DNA of 64,000 nucleotides from an uncultured Alphaproteobacteria bacterium (lineage in GTDB: Bacteria > Pseudomonadota > Alphaproteobacteria > Micropepsales > Micropepsaceae): assembly GCA_902826695.1 (NCBI GenBank), contig CADEFU010000010.1:62001-126000 (forward strand). Reading direction: 5' to 3'. The notes under the pieces are model-generated. The model had not been told where the DNA came from, did not search any database, and worked only from the letters and a program-made list of their open reading frames with translations. Positions 60,796-64,000 of the stretch are shown here, piece after piece. How positions within the stretch are numbered: the stretch's first letter is position 1; every line of letters starts with the position of its first letter. Position numbers and translations under genes: made by a program.

Positions 60796-61632
60796 TCAGT
60801 TCACGCGCAGCTTTAGCGACTGCATCATGAAGGCGGCTTCGCGGCCCAATGGGCTTTCACGGCCGGCGAGATTGGTGCAGTTGCCGGCGGCGCGGATTGC
60901 CGCGTTCATTTTGCCCGTGGATTCGCAGGCCTTCGCGAGTTCAAGCCAAAGGTCGGCGCGGCGCGGCGCGATCAGAACCATGCGCTCGGCGATAGTATGG
61001 GAGCGCACTGTGTCTTTGCTCGCGAGCGCGCGGGAGTGGATGTTGTTCAAGAGGCGCAGCAATACGTCGCGGCGGCCGACGGGACCGTACTTCGTCGCAT
61101 CGTCATTGGGCAGATGAGACCACGGGCGAAGTTCGTCCATGTTCAAGACGACGCCGCCATTGAAGGGATCGATGACACGGGCGTTTTCGCCCTCGCCGAT
61201 CGACATCAGGAAGTGGCCCGGCGTGTTGAGACCTTGGGCCGGCACCTCTAGGCGGTGGGCGAGGTCGATGTAGAGGATGCCGAGCGACACGGGAAGGCCG
61301 CGCCGACGGTCGATGACCCTGATCAGGTCCGCGTTTTGCGGATCGTCGAATGTTGCGCTGTCGCCCTGGTAGCCGTGGCGAACGCCAACCGTCTCTGCGA
61401 GGGCGCGGGAGGCGGCTTCGAGCTCGGACATGCCGTGACGGACCGAGGCGAAGCTTTCGCGCGCGTCGTCCGTCATTTGTCTCAAATGCGCGCGGTAGGG
61501 CGCGAGATCCAAGCCAGGGTGATCGAGGGCCGCCAAGTTCAACGCGGCATCAGCGAGCGGGATCGCGCCGTCGTCGCCCTGCCCCACGGCGTTTAGCGCT
61601 TTGAAGATCGCCTGCGTCCGCTCGTCCGACAT
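60796..61632 (-). CDS. SirB1-family protein with transglutaminase-like N-terminal domain
   Basis: 278 residues. DLIRVIDRRRGLPVSLGILYIDLAHRLEVPAQGLNTPGHFLM is the SirB1 transglutaminase-like core. The position of the usual catalytic Cys is occupied by Gly/Ser, with His in PGHFL. A TPR-like C-terminal part follows (IAERMVLIAPRRADLWLELAKACESTGKMNAAIRA). The family is widespread and of unknown role. It starts one base after the BON gene stop and ends the operon rsmI-yraN-BON-SirB1. Confidence 0.87.
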   Translation of the reverse strand: MSDERTQAIFKALNAVGQGDDGAIPLADAALNLAALDHPGLDLAPYRAHLRQMTDDARESFASVRHGMSELEAASRALAETVGVRHGYQGDSATFDDPQNADLIRVIDRRRGLPVSLGILYIDLAHRLEVPAQGLNTPGHFLMSIGEGENARVIDPFNGGVVLNMDELRPWSHLPNDDATKYGPVGRRDVLLRLLNNIHSRALASKDTVRSHTIAERMVLIAPRRADLWLELAKACESTGKMNAAIRAAGNCTNLAGRESPLGREAAFMMQSLKLRVN

Positions 61633-61633
61633 C

Positions 61634-62266
61634 CTAGTAGTGTTCCGTTTGCTCCGCTGCCGGCGCCGCGCTTGCTACCGGGGTGTTCAGGTCTTCGCCG
61701 GGCCAGGTGTGTCGGCGCGGGTCGTCCTTCAACAGCGCGTAGTTCACCACACGCCGGGCCCCGGGAACAGAGCGGGCATGCGCCAAAACGCGATCGAGTT
61801 CGCCTTGATCCTGCGCGATCCCCAGGATGTAGATCGTCCGGTTTTGCGTGTCGATCGTGTAGTTGATGTCCTTGATCGCGCCGTCGGTGAGGATGCGGGT
61901 GCGGACTTGCGTGTTTATCCAACGGTCGCGCGCGGTGTCGAGCAGGTCGGGCTCGGCCGTTACTTCGATGTTGTTCGTGACCTCTTTGACGTTGGGTGCG
62001 GCCCAGGCGATGCGCGTCGCTGTCAAGCGATCCTCGGCGCGCGTCACGTTGCCGGAAAGGTGGACGCGACCTTCGATGACCGAGGTCGAGACATTGGCGA
62101 ACAGCGAAGCGCTTTCGGCAAGCAGCCGCGCGTTCAGCTCTGTGCGGGTGTTGAAGTCACCAACGGCGCTCGAGAACGAACGCTCTTCCGTGTTGAGCGA
62201 TACGCCGACACAGGCCGTTAGGTTCAAGCTCAATGCGGCGGCGAGAATAATGGGGAGCAGTTTCAT
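61634..62266 (-). CDS. BON-domain lipoprotein
   Basis: 210 residues. MKLLPIILAAALSLNLTAC is a signal peptide with lipobox LTAC (Cys19). Two BON domains follow: ELNARLLAESASLFANVSTSVIEGRVHLSGNVTRAEDRLTATRIAWAAPNVKEVTNNIEV and VRTRILTDGAIKDINYTIDTQNRTIYILGIAQDQGELDRVLAHARSVPGARRVVNYAL. This layout matches DolP (YraP), which maintains outer-membrane integrity in enterobacteria. Its proximity to yraN, rsmI and the LpoA-like gene mirrors the lpoA-yraN-dolP cluster there. Confidence 0.88.
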   Translation of the reverse strand: MKLLPIILAAALSLNLTACVGVSLNTEERSFSSAVGDFNTRTELNARLLAESASLFANVSTSVIEGRVHLSGNVTRAEDRLTATRIAWAAPNVKEVTNNIEVTAEPDLLDTARDRWINTQVRTRILTDGAIKDINYTIDTQNRTIYILGIAQDQGELDRVLAHARSVPGARRVVNYALLKDDPRRHTWPGEDLNTPVASAAPAAEQTEHY

Positions 62267-62278
62267 GTTTGCACCTCT

Positions 62279-62650
62279 TCAACCAGGCCAAGCGTCCTTG
62301 ATGTGGTGCGGCCAGCGGCCCGGCGCCAGCAACACCAGGTCGAATCGATGCGGTAGTTTGTTTAATTTTGGCTTTCGGGCGAGAAATTGAGCGGCTGCAC
62401 GTTCGACGCGCTGGCGCTTTGTGGCGGTAATCGAGTCGATCGCTTGTTCGACGCTGTCGCGCGCGCGGACTTCAACGAAAGCGACGGTGCGCTGCGTCCA
62501 GAATGGGGTCAGCGCGACGATGTCGAGCTCGCCGCCCTTGGCAAGGTATTGGCGTGAGAGAATGCGGTAGCCTTTGGCGACAAGGTATGCGGTCGCGATC
62601 CATTCGCCGGCCGTGCCGCGGGCGCGAGCCTTTTCGCGCTCGACGCTCAC
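62279..62650 (-). CDS. yraN: YraN family protein (UPF0102)
   Basis: 123 residues. GTAGEWIATAYLVAKGYRILSRQYLAKGGELDIVALTPFWTQRTVAFVEVRARDSVEQAIDSITATKRQRVERAAAQFLA is the UPF0102 nuclease-like fold (Glu-Asp, then Glu-V-R in place of the more usual E-V-K). Role unknown. The start overlaps the rsmI stop by 4 bases. The next gene follows after 12 bases. Confidence 0.95.
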   Translation of the reverse strand: MSVEREKARARGTAGEWIATAYLVAKGYRILSRQYLAKGGELDIVALTPFWTQRTVAFVEVRARDSVEQAIDSITATKRQRVERAAAQFLARKPKLNKLPHRFDLVLLAPGRWPHHIKDAWPG

Positions 62651-63528
62651 GGCTTTTTGAGTTCAAGCGCGCGGGCGTAGACCTCGCGGCGTGGCAGGCC
62701 TAACGCGGCGGCGACGATGGCAGCGGCGTCTTTCACGGGATGGCGCTTCAGCGCTTCGCGAAGTTGGGTGTCGAGCGCTTCTTCGCTTGCGACTGCCGTT
62801 TCCGCATGCGGCGGCGAAACGACGATTGCGATTTCACCCCTGACATCGGCGTTTTCGTAAGCAGCGGCTAATTCGGCGAGCGTGCCGCGCTTGATCTCCT
62901 CGTAGAGCTTGGTCAGTTCGCGTGCGACGGCAGCTGGGCGCGGGCCCAGCAGAGCGGCGAGGTCGGCGAGCGCTTCGGCGAGGCGGCTGGGCGCTTCGAA
63001 GAAGACGAGCGTCGCGGGGACCGCTTCGAGTTCGCGGATGGCGCGGCGGCGTTCAGTGCCTCGCGATGGCAAGAAGCCCGCGAACAGGAACTTGTCGGTC
63101 GCGATGCCCGAGGCCGTGAGCGCGGCCAGCGCTGCCGACGGGCCTGGGATCGGAATCACTGGGATGCCCTTTGCCGCCACCGACTCAACCAGGCGCTGGC
63201 CGGGATCGGAGACGAGCGGTGTGCCGGCATCGCTGACAAGAGCGACAGCGCCGCCGTCCTCCAGTTCGCGCAGAATCGCTTCCTCGGCGCGATCAGCGTT
63301 GTGCTCGCGATAAGAGTGCAGATCGCGCCCCAACCCGTGGAGCGCGAGGAGCTTCGCGGTCACACGCGTGTCCTCGGCGAACACTGCATCCGCATGTCGC
63401 AAAACGTGAAGCGCACGTAATGTGATGTCGCTTGCATTGCCGATAGGGGTCGCGACCAGGTACAGGCCTGGGGATAAGGGTTCGTCCGATTTACTTCGGG
63501 GGCCCCGGTCGTTAGTCTTACGGCCCAT
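62647..63528 (-). CDS. rsmI: 16S rRNA (cytidine(1402)-2'-O)-methyltransferase
   Basis: 293 residues from the ATG at 63528. The tetrapyrrole-methylase fold begins PGLYLVATPIGNASDITLRALHVLRHADAVFAEDTRVTAKLL. VALVSDAGTPLVSDPGQRLVESV, PIPGPSAALAALTASGI and FFEAPSRLAEALADL are RsmI signatures. It 2'-O-methylates C1402 in the ribosomal P site. It heads the minus-strand operon and diverges from the LpoA-like gene with a 30-base gap between starts. Confidence 0.96.
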   Translation of the reverse strand: MGRKTNDRGPRSKSDEPLSPGLYLVATPIGNASDITLRALHVLRHADAVFAEDTRVTAKLLALHGLGRDLHSYREHNADRAEEAILRELEDGGAVALVSDAGTPLVSDPGQRLVESVAAKGIPVIPIPGPSAALAALTASGIATDKFLFAGFLPSRGTERRRAIRELEAVPATLVFFEAPSRLAEALADLAALLGPRPAAVARELTKLYEEIKRGTLAELAAAYENADVRGEIAIVVSPPHAETAVASEEALDTQLREALKRHPVKDAAAIVAAALGLPRREVYARALELKKP

Positions 63529-63558
63529 GTTTTCCGCCGTTTTGAAGGAAGCTCGATC

Positions 63559-64000
63559 GTGACATCGGTTTCGTTTGCGTCTCATCCCGCGCGTCTGTTG
63601 CGCTCATTCTGGACGATTGCTGTGCTGGTGGCGATGGGGGTTGGCTTAAGCGGCTGCGAAGGTATGGGCGGCATGTTCGGCGACGACAGGCCCCGGACGG
63701 TTACCACCGACGTGCCACGGCCGACGACAGTGACGCAGCCGGCCTCGCCCAACACGCCAGCGCCGGTGCCCGCGGATGGGCAAGTGCGGATCGCGCTGCT
63801 TCTGCCGCTGTCGCATCCGGCGAAGGAAACGCGCGCCGTGGCGCAGGCAATGCTCGACGCGGCGCAGATGGCGATGTTCGAGATGGGCGCGCGCTCCATG
63901 CTGCTGATGCCGCGCGATACCGGCGCGACGCCTGAGACGGCGGCGGCGGCGGCGAACGATGCGCTGGCGAAGGGCGCTGAGATCATCTTGGGGCCATTGT
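63559..64000 (+). CDS. LpoA/LppC-like penicillin-binding protein activator (partial)
   Basis: The first 147 codons of a frame that continues beyond the window. GTG start; a hydrophobic segment FWTIAVLVAMGVGLSGC ends in lipobox LSGC. A Pro/Thr-rich linker leads to VRIALLLPLSHPAKETRAVAQAMLDAAQMAMFEMG and AEIILGPL, the periplasmic-binding-protein fold of LpoA-like lipoproteins, which stimulate PBP1-type synthases from the outer membrane. The divergent rsmI-yraN-BON neighbours support the call. GAAGGAAG lies about 9 bases upstream. Confidence 0.88.
   Translation, partial: MTSVSFASHPARLLRSFWTIAVLVAMGVGLSGCEGMGGMFGDDRPRTVTTDVPRPTTVTQPASPNTPAPVPADGQVRIALLLPLSHPAKETRAVAQAMLDAAQMAMFEMGARSMLLMPRDTGATPETAAAAANDALAKGAEIILGPL

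Noticed and set aside
1-64000. CRISPR arrays, transposases, phage genes, rRNA
   Set aside because: None seen; the only regular array is the short CTAACG repeat, whose units are too short for CRISPR.

Overview
The window is a GC-rich, gene-dense piece of an alphaproteobacterial chromosome. The best fit is Hyphomicrobiales (Rhizobiales) or a close relative. This rests on gene neighbourhoods: tlpA/argH-lptM-lysA-DUF4175, zinc-ribbon-hpt-cpdR beside ftsEX, hisC-tyrC next to a DUF2125 gene, metX-metW, olsB, and rsmI-yraN diverging from an LpoA-like gene. The ethylmalonyl-CoA pathway genes and a class II (B12) ribonucleotide reductase agree with this. I saw no rRNA or tRNA genes, CRISPR array, insertion sequence or prophage.

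Layout. 1-3430: end of ccr, a GNAT/ExoD fusion reading frame, and mcd (ethylmalonyl-CoA pathway). 3.5-9 kb: membrane proteins, a YdcF protein, a HIG1-type protein, cobalamin adenosyltransferase, a YbjN protein and a rhomboid protease. 9-13.3 kb: etfBA, 3-hydroxyacyl-CoA dehydrogenase, a VOC protein and an oxidoreductase. 13.3-18.4 kb: an RND exporter / LolA-like / beta-barrel operon opposite a TetR gene, with a palindromic operator. 18.4-27 kb: tlpA, argH, lptM, lysA, a DUF4175 protein, patatin and a CMD protein. 26.9-30 kb: LysR, pirin, DoxX and DODA redox cassette. 30-34.4 kb: small lipoproteins and a 3-kb segment (FAD oxidase and LytTR regulator) bracketed by a 116-bp direct repeat, followed by a repeat-bearing region without genes. 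34.4-40 kb: cpdR, hpt, zinc-ribbon protein, ftsEX, HAD phosphatase, YdcF and plsC. 39.8-42 kb: a membrane-anchored linalool dehydratase/isomerase-like enzyme with a small membrane protein. 42-50 kb: nrdJ, DUF2125, tyrC, hisC, metX, metW. 49.5-55 kb: methyltransferase, OlsB-like acyltransferase, AmpG-like permease and hybrid histidine kinase. 55-64 kb: comM, gshB, YaiI, envelope proteins, SirB1-like, BON, yraN, rsmI and the start of an LpoA-like gene.

How the genes fit together. Ccr and Mcd are consecutive parts of the ethylmalonyl-CoA route for C2 and polyhydroxybutyrate-linked carbon. Mcd is an acyl-CoA dehydrogenase that would be expected to pass electrons to ETF. An identical 12-mer, TGCACCGCACAA, lies just upstream of both mcd and etfB. 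It matches the PhaR operator consensus that I recall from Bradyrhizobium, so the enzyme and its electron acceptor may share carbon-storage control. The adenosyltransferase would supply adenosylcobalamin for ethylmalonyl-CoA/methylmalonyl-CoA mutases (not in the window) and for NrdJ.

The least described items are the linalool dehydratase/isomerase-like membrane protein (39825-41729), the repeat-bracketed segment with a LytTR-box-like array next to it, and the two 16-bp palindromes between gshB and yaiI. All functions are assigned by reading translated sequence; no database search was run.
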